From the NCBI GenBank assembly GCA_014238275.1, contig JABABJ010000122.1:1-40416 (forward strand): a DNA stretch of 40,416 nucleotides. The letters run 5' to 3'. This stretch comes from Leptospirales bacterium. Its GTDB lineage: Bacteria; Spirochaetota; Leptospiria; Leptospirales; Leptonemataceae. Below, piece after piece: positions 16,302-24,967 of the stretch (position 1 is the first letter of the stretch; each line of letters opens with the position of its first letter). The position numbers were made by a program, and so were the translations under genes. The notes under the pieces were generated by a model. The model was not told the origin of the DNA. It saw nothing but the letters and a program-made list of their open reading frames with translations, and made no database searches.

Positions 16302-17240
16302 AATACCACCAGAGCTTGGTATGTAGGCTTGATACTGACAATATGGTTTGCGATGATTCCATCGTATATTGTTGCACAGGAAGGAAATATAAATTTTTCC
16401 TCTCAAAGGAGCTCTCAAGGAAATGCAGAGGAAGAAGACAATACTGTACTTGAGCTAGAGCTTGCTCTTGTCTCTAATTATGTATTCCGTGGATTTGACA
16501 TACATGAATCAATATACGATCGATCAGACAAAGACCCTAGTGCTTTCAATAATGCATGGAGTATTCAACCAAGTGTTACCTACTACACGCCCTTAAAAGG
16601 ACTTTATTTTAATATCTGGATGTCTTATGCACTTCATGATCGCTCTCTTGCGGGAGAACCATTGCTTCAAGGTACAGGTATAGATGGAGGAGATTTCCCA
16701 TTGTTGAGTCAAAATGATGAGATTGATTATACTATTGCATACGAAGGAGAAAGCAAAATAGGAACCGTTGGTTTTGGTTTTCTCATATACACTTATGTGG
16801 GTCTTGATGGGGGAAGTGCAGATCCTGAGATCTTTTTTAGCTGGTCTCCTCCTGGACCTGATTGGGTCTCTGCCTTCTATTTTACAACAGCAGCCAGCTT
16901 TGGACGAGCTCCTGATTTGGCAGCGGATGATGTGACTGGAGCTATTGGACTAGCCTCGCAAGAATATACTTACTTCCAACTTGGTTATTCCTATGGATAC
17001 AGCTTCTTGAATGATAACATAGAGGTTTATGGTGACCTAGGTGTTGGATTCATGGTTGCTCATAGCGGTCCGGATGAAGGAGTAAACGATATTACTCTTG
17101 GGATAGGATCTACCGTTTATGGTGTGGACTTTTCTTTTAACTTATCATATAGACCAGATCAAGAACTTGTAGATCAGAGTTATGAAGAGGATATCCCAGT
17201 GATCATGTGGGTTAGCCTTGGTTATTCCTATGCGTTCTGA
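16260..17240 (+). CDS. TorF/Gcw_chp-type putative porin
   Basis: A 326-residue protein, or 320 or 314 from the second or third in-frame ATG of the triplicated start. A signal peptide (AWYVGLILTIWFAMIPSYIV, cleavage near VAQE) is followed by ELELALVSNYVFRGFDI, which fits the N-terminal strand of the Gcw_chp/TIGR02001 outer-membrane family (xSxYxFRG). Later strands are aromatic-rich: LYFNIWMSYALHD, YFQLGYSYGYSFLND, VYGDLGVGFMVAHS. The last strand, IMWVSLGYSYAF, ends in phenylalanine, the classical C-terminal signal for barrel assembly. Likely a porin or adhesin-like barrel; substrate unknown. Confidence 0.75.
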   Translation: MKQEKTMKQKKTMSNTTRAWYVGLILTIWFAMIPSYIVAQEGNINFSSQRSSQGNAEEEDNTVLELELALVSNYVFRGFDIHESIYDRSDKDPSAFNNAWSIQPSVTYYTPLKGLYFNIWMSYALHDRSLAGEPLLQGTGIDGGDFPLLSQNDEIDYTIAYEGESKIGTVGFGFLIYTYVGLDGGSADPEIFFSWSPPGPDWVSAFYFTTAASFGRAPDLAADDVTGAIGLASQEYTYFQLGYSYGYSFLNDNIEVYGDLGVGFMVAHSGPDEGVNDITLGIGSTVYGVDFSFNLSYRPDQELVDQSYEEDIPVIMWVSLGYSYAF

Positions 17241-17255
17241 TGCAATAGAATGACC

Positions 17256-18449
17256 TTACCATGATAGGTATTCTACTGGGAAGTCCTTGAGGATAACAGG
17301 GTGGACAGAAGGATGGCAAGCAATCCCACTGCTTCCGAGTATTCTTTTGATATCTCCACTTGAGTTTGTTGGCTGTATACTGAGTTTTCCATTTTGATTG
17401 AGTCGACATAGGAAGTACTCGGTACGAGAGTCTTTCAAGGAGTGGTTTTCTTCAAGAGGTAAAAAAACTGTAGGTAGAGGCGGAAGGTGAAGGCTGGAGC
17501 GTATGTAGGGCTCGATAAAAATCTTGAATCCCACATGGACAGAAATAGGATTTCCTGGAAGAGCAAATATAATGCTTCCGTTTTCTTTGCGTCCAAACCA
17601 GATTGGTTTCCCTGGCTTCACGTTAACTTTATGAAAGATACAGCGGCATCCCATCTCAGAAAGGACAGTCGGAACAAGATCCAGATTCCCAACAGAGACA
17701 CCCCCTGTCAAGATAACGATGTCGTTTTTTAGAGCCTTTTCTATTCCTTTTTGTATACTTTTCTTGTTATCTTTTACAATATCGTGAAAACGTGTCCTTA
17801 TATGATACGAGGAAAGGGCTACTTTGAGTGAATGATAGTTGCAGTCTCGAATTTGTTCTTGCTTCGGGGTTTGAGAGATTGGGATGATTTCGTTTCCGGT
17901 AGAAAGTATAGCACAAGAAGGAGGGGTATAAACAAAGACTTTAGAGAGTCCAAGACTTGCCATAAGGGAAATATCAGAGCTTTGCAGATGAGTGTTTTTT
18001 CTCAAAAGAATAGAATCTTTCTTTATTTCTTCTCCTTGTTGAATAATAAATGATCCTTTCTGGATATGATCAAGATTGGGAAATATCCTATTGCTCTCTT
18101 CCCTTATATCTTCCAAACGAATTACAGTGTCAGCATCTGGTGGGAGAGGAGCTCCCGTCATAATACGAGAGCATTCTCCTCGTAAAATAGGTGTTGTGCT
18201 CAATGTTCCCGCAGGATTTTCCTGTGCTATATGAAACCCTTTTTTGGAGAAGTCTGAGAAATCTTCTATACGAATGGAAAACCCATCCATTGTGGCTTTG
18301 TCAAAAGGTGGATAATCTCTATCAGCCGTAATATTCTTGGCTAATACATGAGAGACTGCTTGCTCAAGACGAACTCTCTTATGAGATAGGGGATGTAAAG
18401 AAGATGACTCTCCTAAGATTTGTTTTTGTGCTTCTATAACGTTAATCAT
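17256..18449 (-). CDS. moeA: Molybdopterin molybdenumtransferase MoeA
   Basis: MoeA inserts molybdate into adenylated molybdopterin to finish the molybdenum cofactor. The 397-residue protein shows LEQAVSHVLAKNITADRDYP, PPFDKATMDGFSIR (the MoeA signature), RIMTGAPLPPDADTVIRLED, AILSTGNEIIPI, VILTGGVSVGNLDLVPTVL and NVKPGKPIWFG followed by FALPGNPISVHVGF, plus the C-terminal barrel domain. Length is normal. GGVSVGN replaces the more usual GGVSVGD. It is convergent with the porin gene (15-bp gap). No other cofactor genes are in this window. Confidence 0.95.
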   Translation of the reverse strand: MINVIEAQKQILGESSSLHPLSHKRVRLEQAVSHVLAKNITADRDYPPFDKATMDGFSIRIEDFSDFSKKGFHIAQENPAGTLSTTPILRGECSRIMTGAPLPPDADTVIRLEDIREESNRIFPNLDHIQKGSFIIQQGEEIKKDSILLRKNTHLQSSDISLMASLGLSKVFVYTPPSCAILSTGNEIIPISQTPKQEQIRDCNYHSLKVALSSYHIRTRFHDIVKDNKKSIQKGIEKALKNDIVILTGGVSVGNLDLVPTVLSEMGCRCIFHKVNVKPGKPIWFGRKENGSIIFALPGNPISVHVGFKIFIEPYIRSSLHLPPLPTVFLPLEENHSLKDSRTEYFLCRLNQNGKLSIQPTNSSGDIKRILGSSGIACHPSVHPVILKDFPVEYLSW

Positions 18450-18620
18450 ACCATGAAATTACTGAATGGCTTTGCTAGGGTCCTGTTCTAGGCTCAATAA
18501 CATTGTCATATTCTCACCCTTTTGACCTGAAAAGTAGACTTAATTACGATCTATTTTTTGCAAGCAATAAAAAAAACTTGCATTTTTATTCATATATGTC
18601 CTATAAGAAGACTAGAGTAG

Positions 18621-19862
18621 GTGAATAGATTGAGTTTCCCACGCAAATTTTTGGCAGCTGGATGGCATTCTGGCATTAAATCCGATAGTACTAAGCCTGA
18701 TTTCGGTGTTCTTTATAGCACTTCCCCTTGCTCTGGTGCAGCCATATTTACCCGCAATAATTTCCCCGCAAGTCCTGTAATGATTGGAAGACAGCATGCT
18801 TCTGATGGTGATATTCGGGCTGTTATTGTAAACTCTGGCTGTGCTAATGCTGCGACTGGAGAGAAAGGATTGACTACAGCTAAGAAATCTTGTCTCACAG
18901 CTGCCACAAGCCTTGGGATTCTTCCTGAGCAGATCATACCAGCTAGTACCGGTATGATTGGAAGTATACTTTCCGACACAATAATCCAACAAGCTTGTTT
19001 GGAAATACCGCAAAGGCTTAAACATTTTGAAATTTCCTCTTTTGCAAAAGCAATTTGTACTACAGATAAATTTCCCAAAACTATGTGTTGTGAACTAGAA
19101 CAGATGTGTATTTATGGTGTTGCCAAAGGAGCTGGAATGATTGAGCCAAATATGGCAACTATGCTTTCTTTTTTATGTACTGATGCTTCTATTGCAGTCT
19201 CTGATTTACAACGTCTTCTGAAAGTCATAGCAAATTTCAGTTTTAACCGTATTAGCGTTGATTCAGATACGTCTACAAATGATACTGTGGTTCTTCTCGC
19301 AAATGGAGCTTCTGGAAAGAAGGTATCTCTTTCTCAGGAAGCTTCAGAGGCATTAGAAAAACTTTCTTATCCCCTTAGAGATGATGAACTAAATAAAATC
19401 CAGAGCTTGGATTCCTCAAGTCGTTCTTTTATCAAAGCACTGTTAGATATATGTGTTTCTCTTGCTCAGATGATTGTAAAGGATGGAGAGGGAAGTAGAA
19501 AAGTAATTCAACTTCAAGTAGAAGAGGCATCTCATAAGGAACAGGCTCATAAAATAGGTCGTTCTATTCTAAATAGTCCTCTTGTTAAGACAGCTATGTA
19601 TGGAAATGATCCCAACTGGGGACGTATGTTTATGGCTGTGGGTAAGGTGATGGATGAACCCATAGAAGAAAAAAAGCTAAAAATCTATTTCGGAGATTTT
19701 CTACTGAAGAAAGGAGAAGACACTACTTGGATTTCAAACTATCTTAAAAAAGATTTTATCATAATTAGAGTTTTACTTGGGAATGGTCACTCAAAAGAAA
19801 CTATGTGGGGATGTGATCTAACAGAAGATTACGTCCGTTTTAATTCTAACTATACTACATGA
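18621..19862 (+). CDS. argJ: Glutamate N-acetyltransferase / amino-acid acetyltransferase ArgJ
   Basis: ArgJ recycles the acetyl group from N-acetylornithine to glutamate in arginine synthesis and in some organisms also uses acetyl-CoA. The 413-residue protein has VNSGCANAATGEKGL, PASTGMIG, and the self-cleavage site KGAGMIEPNMATML, in which the Thr is the nucleophile that becomes the N-terminus of the beta chain. SVDSDTSTNDT and GNDPNWGRMFMAVG are also family signatures. Translation seems to start at GTG 18621. The gene overlaps the next one by 4 bases (ATGA), an unusual coupling of arginine synthesis with a signalling gene. Confidence 0.95.
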   Translation: MNRLSFPRKFLAAGWHSGIKSDSTKPDFGVLYSTSPCSGAAIFTRNNFPASPVMIGRQHASDGDIRAVIVNSGCANAATGEKGLTTAKKSCLTAATSLGILPEQIIPASTGMIGSILSDTIIQQACLEIPQRLKHFEISSFAKAICTTDKFPKTMCCELEQMCIYGVAKGAGMIEPNMATMLSFLCTDASIAVSDLQRLLKVIANFSFNRISVDSDTSTNDTVVLLANGASGKKVSLSQEASEALEKLSYPLRDDELNKIQSLDSSSRSFIKALLDICVSLAQMIVKDGEGSRKVIQLQVEEASHKEQAHKIGRSILNSPLVKTAMYGNDPNWGRMFMAVGKVMDEPIEEKKLKIYFGDFLLKKGEDTTWISNYLKKDFIIIRVLLGNGHSKETMWGCDLTEDYVRFNSNYTT

Positions 19863-21223
19863 AGATTCGCTTCTTGAAAGGTATTACACCGTTTCACGGT
19901 CATAAAGGTTTCCAATATAAGCAAGGTGTAAATCGTTCACATTTCTATAGACTACTTTTTTCATTTCTGTATGGTCTTATTATAATCATTACTTTTTATA
20001 CAATCCAATGGATTGTACCAGAAAACTTTCTAATATATCATGAAATTGTAACTATGGTTTTTATCATCATATCAGTCTTAATTCTTTTCCCGGCACGCCA
20101 GAAAATTCAATCTATCTTACTTCGTTCCTATAAGTACTTCCCTATCATAGGGAGTCATATAGATCTTCGCAATATGAATTTTTTATCAATCTCGTTTACT
20201 GTTGAATCTTTGATAAATCAAATATTTCCTGATTTTCTTATTTGGCTCAGAGTATCTCGAGGCTCCTTGATCATTATGGATACAGGACGAAAAATGTATC
20301 ATCTCTATATGTATGAAAAAGGGAAGCTCATACAAACTCGATCCTTACATAGAAAGGAGTTTGAACAACTAAGTCGATATCTTGTGAAGAAAAGAAAGCA
20401 AGTAGTCCTTACCGATGAAAAACTACCACCATTTGTTTTAGAGCAGATGAAGAAACTGGAAGCCTATTGGATTCATCCTATCCTATATAGAAATACATTA
20501 ACTGGTTTCCTTACATTCTGTGAGCCTCTTCGGATCCTCAATGCAGAAAACACAATAGAAATATTTGGATATAAAGTGGCTTTATGTATCCAAAACTATA
20601 TTTTATCAAGTAGGGTGATCGATAGCAGTGTTTATGATCTTGAGTTTAAATTAGCAGAACGAATCCAAAATGCCCTAGGCAACAGTACTGTACCTACAAT
20701 GTCCCATTATACTATTCAAAGAAACACTATAGGTTTGCCGATGCTTTTAGAGCCATTTCAACTTGAAAAAAAAAGATTAATCTTTGCTATATTAGTATGT
20801 GATCATTTCTCCGCAGCAGAAGGAATCCTTCTTTATGGTGTTTTAGGTCATCTGTATTCACAGATCAATTTGATGCCGAATATTTCTCTTCTCCGTCTTT
20901 CTGAAAGCCTTAAAAAAAATCAGGATTGGCAGAGAACAGAACACCAAATTCATATCCTCTTCTTTGAACTATATGAAGATAGAAATAAAATCAATCTCCT
21001 CTCCGAGAGCATAAATTTTTCGTTTAGACCTCACCAAGATAAAGAAGAAGTAACTTATCTGAAACCTAGCAAAATTAAAGAAGTGGTTCTCTTGTCTGGA
21101 ACAAAATATGAGATAACATTTTGCGAGACGGCAGTAACAAGTATCATTTATCATTCATCTCCTTTGTCTGAAAAGAATATATCCCCCAAAGCAAATCCTG
21201 CTTTGTTCTTGGAGAAGTCATGA
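19859..21223 (+). CDS. Membrane protein with degenerate SpoIIE-type phosphatase domain
   Basis: A 454-residue protein. Two transmembrane helices lie at about residues 33-53 and 62-80, then a GAF-like region (about 110-255), then LEFKLAERIQNALGNSTVPT at about 260. That last segment aligns with the entry helix of SpoIIE/PP2C domains (compare LAGKIQRSLPETKPS in the next gene). The rest aligns with the phosphatase fold (IHILFFELYEDRNKINLLSE against FMTLFAFCLNTSNGDMEYFN), but the metal-binding motifs are gone: GDYFD is replaced by GLPMLLEP, GDVSGHG by CDHFSAAEG, and the final LDDVT is missing. It is probably a catalytically dead sensor or regulatory partner of the adjacent phosphatase. It overlaps both neighbours by ATGA. 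Confidence 0.65.
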   Translation: MKIRFLKGITPFHGHKGFQYKQGVNRSHFYRLLFSFLYGLIIIITFYTIQWIVPENFLIYHEIVTMVFIIISVLILFPARQKIQSILLRSYKYFPIIGSHIDLRNMNFLSISFTVESLINQIFPDFLIWLRVSRGSLIIMDTGRKMYHLYMYEKGKLIQTRSLHRKEFEQLSRYLVKKRKQVVLTDEKLPPFVLEQMKKLEAYWIHPILYRNTLTGFLTFCEPLRILNAENTIEIFGYKVALCIQNYILSSRVIDSSVYDLEFKLAERIQNALGNSTVPTMSHYTIQRNTIGLPMLLEPFQLEKKRLIFAILVCDHFSAAEGILLYGVLGHLYSQINLMPNISLLRLSESLKKNQDWQRTEHQIHILFFELYEDRNKINLLSESINFSFRPHQDKEEVTYLKPSKIKEVVLLSGTKYEITFCETAVTSIIYHSSPLSEKNISPKANPALFLEKS

Positions 21224-23676
21224 AGATTACACATTTATTATATCCCTTTGTAATTCTGATATTTTCCTTGTTTTTTCAACTTGTCTCCTTGAACGGGGGA
21301 TATAGGCTTCCAATATACTACCTACCAGATGGGGAAATTATCCCTATGGCTAACACTCACTACTTCAAGAGTGTCGATCAGATCAAGAGTATTAACGGAC
21401 AAAATCCATTTTCTTTTCCAGCAGTTTTTAGTAATTCAGAACCTGTCCTAATATATACAGTTCAAGGAGGACTTCTATGGCTCACACCAGTTCCAAATAG
21501 TATCAAAAAAATCTTATCTGATTTTAAGTATTTTATTATTCTCTCAGTATTCTTCCTTCTTTGTTTTGTATGGTTTTGGAGTAATACGAGAGATTTGCAT
21601 CTAAGTTTTATAACTTTGATTATAGGACTTCTACTTTTTTTCTTTATTACAATGGCTTCTTATCATAAATTCACTTTTCTTGCTCAGATCTCAGCTCTAA
21701 TGGTTCCAGCAGCCTTTGTAAATATAGGTTTCCGTACTACAGGTCGAAGTGTTCCTTTTTATGTGACAGTAGCAGAAGTAATTTTTATTTTATTCCTATC
21801 TCTTGTAGCTTATGTGGGCAAAAATAATATAGCGACCCTTCAAAATCTAGCTTTCTTAGTTATAATCGTATTTTTTCTTACCACTATATTCGTGATGTGT
21901 CTTCATATTCAAAGAGTTCTTCGCAAAACAGGAGACTCTGTTGAGCATAGGAAGAGATGGTTTCTATTCTTAGGGATATTCATGGGTATTTTTATTCCTT
22001 TCCTCCTTTCTTTACATACTTTTTATTATGATGCTCTTGCTCCCTTTTTCAATTACTTTGTTATGATGATTCTTTTTTTTTTTTTTTTTCTGATATATGG
22101 GACATATAGGCTGCAGATTGTTCCTTTTCATTTGGTTGCTTCAAAATCATTGGTTGTTTTTTTAGTAAGTATTTCATTTATTTTTGCCTATGCGATAGTT
22201 CTTTTAACACATAATCTTCTCCTTCCATATCAAGAAGAACATTTTCGTTGGATCATTCATATCATTTTTATTTTAATATTGATCCTTTTTTTAGATCCTC
22301 TACAAAGAATATTCTCACAGTGGGTAGAAAATAGTATCTTTCGATTTGGTGAAAAACTATCAAATTCTCTTCGTCGAACGACTCTTGCAGTCTCTTCGAA
22401 TCGACGAGTCCTTTCAGGAGCTGCGATTCTTCTCCAAGAAGTAGAGCAGAATCTAGTTCTTGAAAAAGCAACTCTTCTCCTCTCTGAATCTGCTTTCCCA
22501 GATTTTCGTATTCAAGGAAAAATCATCAGGCTACCAGATCAGAGTCCTCTTTGGGAATATATACAACAGGATCAGTTAGTAGTGAGTAGCTATTTAACCT
22601 ATGGTACAGGGGCACGAGGAGAGCTGTTCCGATTTTTCTTACAGAATCAATATATTTTATCTCTTGGGATCATAGGCTTGAAAGAAAGCTTTTTTGCTTC
22701 TTTAAAAAAGAAGATTTTCCCAAATCAAAGTCACTCCCAAGTAGAGAATATTAAAATGGCTCTTTTGATAGGAAAACGCAAAGGAAAGAAATCTTTTAAA
22801 ATCAAAGATATTTTATATTTGCAGGCTGGAGCTCGTTTAGTCCGTATGATGACACAAAACTATATTGTCCTTCTTGAGGAAATAGAAAAAAGAAGGAAAA
22901 TACGAGAGCTTCATCTAGCAGGAAAGATACAGAGAAGCCTTCCAGAAACCAAGCCTTCTCATGTACGAGGGATTCAACTTGCTTATAGCGGAAAGCCAGC
23001 TCTTCTTGTTACGGGAGATTACTTTGATCTTCTTCAAACTGGGAAAAATCAAATCACTGGTTTTATAGGAGATGTAAGTGGTCATGGCTTGGGAACAGGT
23101 TATTTAGTGAGTTCCATACGAGCTATCATTCACTCTCATTTGCAAAATGGAGCTAACTTGAGGAATACCATAAACATATTAAATGAATTTTTTTTAGAGC
23201 GCTATAAAGGAAACGAGTTTATGACTTTATTTGCATTTTGTTTAAATACTTCTAATGGAGATATGGAATACTTCAATGCCGCACATCCATGTCCCTTTTT
23301 GATTCGTACAAAGAAAAGAGAAGTAGTAAAGCTAGAAGGAATCCAGCGAATGCTTGGAGTACTGGCAAATCCTTATAGATCCTATAAAACTGTTATTTCT
23401 CGTCACGAAAGAATTTTTTTATATTCTGATGGTGTGGTAGAGACATTTGATCGAAATGATATTCCTTTTTCTGAAGAAAGATTGGAGATATTTCTCAATG
23501 AAAATAAAGATCTTTCTTTGCATGAAACCATTGAAAAATTAAATCAGCAGTTGGTCAGTTTTAGAGGAAAATCAGGACAGCTTGATGATGTTACGATGGC
23601 AGTTCTTGAATTTAGCCCAACACAGAATGTATTGCAGAATATTATATCTAAACTTACACCAACTCAATTAGTATGA
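21220..23676 (+). CDS. Multi-pass membrane SpoIIE/RsbU-type protein phosphatase
   Basis: An 818-residue serine/threonine phosphatase of the PP2C/SpoIIE class, which usually dephosphorylates anti-sigma-factor antagonists. One helix near the N-terminus and a short extracytoplasmic segment (about 25-95) are followed by about eight helices (100-370), a GAF-like region (about 390-560), and the catalytic domain (570-805). All metal-site motifs are present: TGDYFDLL (D600), GDVSGHG (D618), YSDGVVETF (D737) and LDDVTM (about 789). A run of 17 T residues at 22073-22089 encodes the Phe run in ILFFFFFFLIYG. Overlap with the upstream dead homologue suggests the two proteins work together. Confidence 0.88.
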   Translation: MKITHLLYPFVILIFSLFFQLVSLNGGYRLPIYYLPDGEIIPMANTHYFKSVDQIKSINGQNPFSFPAVFSNSEPVLIYTVQGGLLWLTPVPNSIKKILSDFKYFIILSVFFLLCFVWFWSNTRDLHLSFITLIIGLLLFFFITMASYHKFTFLAQISALMVPAAFVNIGFRTTGRSVPFYVTVAEVIFILFLSLVAYVGKNNIATLQNLAFLVIIVFFLTTIFVMCLHIQRVLRKTGDSVEHRKRWFLFLGIFMGIFIPFLLSLHTFYYDALAPFFNYFVMMILFFFFFLIYGTYRLQIVPFHLVASKSLVVFLVSISFIFAYAIVLLTHNLLLPYQEEHFRWIIHIIFILILILFLDPLQRIFSQWVENSIFRFGEKLSNSLRRTTLAVSSNRRVLSGAAILLQEVEQNLVLEKATLLLSESAFPDFRIQGKIIRLPDQSPLWEYIQQDQLVVSSYLTYGTGARGELFRFFLQNQYILSLGIIGLKESFFASLKKKIFPNQSHSQVENIKMALLIGKRKGKKSFKIKDILYLQAGARLVRMMTQNYIVLLEEIEKRRKIRELHLAGKIQRSLPETKPSHVRGIQLAYSGKPALLVTGDYFDLLQTGKNQITGFIGDVSGHGLGTGYLVSSIRAIIHSHLQNGANLRNTINILNEFFLERYKGNEFMTLFAFCLNTSNGDMEYFNAAHPCPFLIRTKKREVVKLEGIQRMLGVLANPYRSYKTVISRHERIFLYSDGVVETFDRNDIPFSEERLEIFLNENKDLSLHETIEKLNQQLVSFRGKSGQLDDVTMAVLEFSPTQNVLQNIISKLTPTQLV

Positions 23677-23688
23677 GTTTTATTGGAT

Positions 23689-24096
23689 TCAATAGCTACT
23701 CTTTTTATCAAGTTTTTCCTCCAAGTAGTTTACTAAATCACAAAAAACATGCAGTCGCAAGACAGAAAATATCTTACTCTTCTTTAGAAAAGCTTCAAAA
23801 GAAACGATAAGAGAAACAGTGAGATATAATCCTCCAGAAACAGACTGCAGCCAAAAACAAGCTTGGTATAGAGTCATTCTTATATTCTTACTCGTGAAAT
23901 CTGCGACAGTATAGAGCGCCAAAGATAGCAAAATTCCTGTACAAAAGCATAAAAAGAAACCCAAAGCGAAACGAGCATATTTTAGAGCATTCAACTCACG
24001 TTCCATATAAAAAGCAGGGAGCCACTGCAAGAAAAATGGAAGTGAATACAAAGCCACTCTCCATCGGAAAGGAATTTTTACCCAGTAGTAGGACAA
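23689..24096 (-). CDS. Small multi-pass membrane protein
   Basis: A 135-residue protein with about three hydrophobic helices (about 12-30, 44-66 and 80-102: RVALYSLPFFLQWLPAFY, FALGFFLCFCTGILLSLALY, FWLQSVSGGLYLTVSLIVSF) and a basic C-terminus. No family recognised. It lies 13 bp downstream of another small membrane protein gene of similar size, with which it probably forms an operon, and is convergent with the phosphatase gene (12-bp gap). Confidence 0.6.
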   Translation of the reverse strand: MSYYWVKIPFRWRVALYSLPFFLQWLPAFYMERELNALKYARFALGFFLCFCTGILLSLALYTVADFTSKNIRMTLYQACFWLQSVSGGLYLTVSLIVSFEAFLKKSKIFSVLRLHVFCDLVNYLEEKLDKKSSY

Positions 24097-24109
24097 ATAT
24101 ATCTCTTTA

Positions 24110-24532
24110 TCAAGATGATTTCAAATCTTTGATATAGTCAAAAACTTTCTGAACTAAGGTCTCCAAATAGGGGATATTCCATTTTTCGTTATCATAGGCC
24201 TTTTTAGCAGCAAAAGCAGCGAAAACTATATAGGCTGATGCACTGAGAAGCCAAACAGTCCTAGAAATAGGATGAAGAATACTCCCCGGCCCGAACAATA
24301 AAGTAGTGATTGGAAAGTACTCCAGCAACCAAATTACAGAATAAACAACAACTATCAAAAGGTTCAGATACATGGACTGGCGACCATGGAAATAGTAAAA
24401 ACTATCTCCTTTTTTAGTAAAATAAGGATAAAGCCAACCAAAAAGAGGAATATAAGCTACTGCTGCAGAAATGTTCCCTCCTTGGAAGGATTCAGATAAT
24501 TTAGATTGTATTTGCTTAATTTTATCACTCAT
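24110..24532 (-). CDS. DUF4870/Tic20-like small membrane protein
   Basis: A 140-residue protein. NISAAVAYIPLFGWLYPYF, then a Lys-Gly turn and YYFHGRQSMYLNLLIVVVY, resembles the DUF4870/Tic20-like pattern (a first helix, a polar turn, FHxxQ, a second helix). A further helix lies at about 88-110, followed by an amphipathic tail. The function of this family is not established. It is probably co-transcribed with the next gene downstream. Confidence 0.55.
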   Translation of the reverse strand: MSDKIKQIQSKLSESFQGGNISAAVAYIPLFGWLYPYFTKKGDSFYYFHGRQSMYLNLLIVVVYSVIWLLEYFPITTLLFGPGSILHPISRTVWLLSASAYIVFAAFAAKKAYDNEKWNIPYLETLVQKVFDYIKDLKSS

Positions 24533-24569
24533 ATTTTTTTCCCACCTTCTATTTCAAGAATTTCTTTTT

Positions 24570-24658
24570 CGGAGAGGGAGGGATTCGAACCCTCGGTACG
24601 CTATAAAACATACGACAGTTTAGCAAACTGTTCCCTTCAGCCTCTCGGGCACCTCTCC
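24570..24658 (-). tRNA. tRNA-Ser (anticodon GCT)
   Basis: Read on the minus strand, GGAGAGG at the 5' end pairs with CCTCTCC at the 3' end, followed by discriminator G. The anticodon arm is ACAGT-TTGCTAA-ACTGT with anticodon GCT, and the T-loop is GGTTCGAATCC. A long variable arm, as in class II tRNAs, confirms serine. CCA is not encoded. Reads AGC/AGT codons. Confidence 0.95.
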
Positions 24659-24734
24659 TTCTGTGTAGCCAAAGATACCCATTGATTTTTTGCAAGCTAT
24701 TTTCATACCCAACGATAAAGTAAACACCTAAAAA

Positions 24735-24819
24735 CGGAGAGAGTGGGATTCGAACCCACGGTACATTGCTGCACAACGGTTTTCAAGACCGCCTCCTTCG
24801 ACCGCTCGGACATCCCTCC
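24735..24819 (-). tRNA. tRNA-Ser (anticodon TGA)
   Basis: Minus strand: the acceptor GGAGGGA pairs with TCTCTCC with one G-U pair. The anticodon loop CTTGAAA carries TGA and is closed by CGGT/ACCG. A long variable arm and the T-loop GGTTCGAATCC are present, with discriminator G and no encoded CCA. It lies 76 bp upstream of the GCT-anticodon serine tRNA, probably in the same transcript. Confidence 0.95.
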
Positions 24820-24967
24820 ATGTCCCACAACTTGAGATATTGAATTTATGTCAACTGATTATGATATTATGATATTATGATATTATGCTATGTCTCATGA
24901 TTAGAGTTGACTTGGTATATTGAAGAGAAAGGATGTGTAGAATTCTCTCAAAGATAGAGGAATTGAT

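Noticed and set aside
24549-24776. Protein-coding frame across the serine tRNA genes
   Set aside because: It covers both tRNA cloverleaf sequences; the peptide (VPWVRIPLSP, VPRVRIPPSP) is the usual artefact of translating tRNA T-arms.
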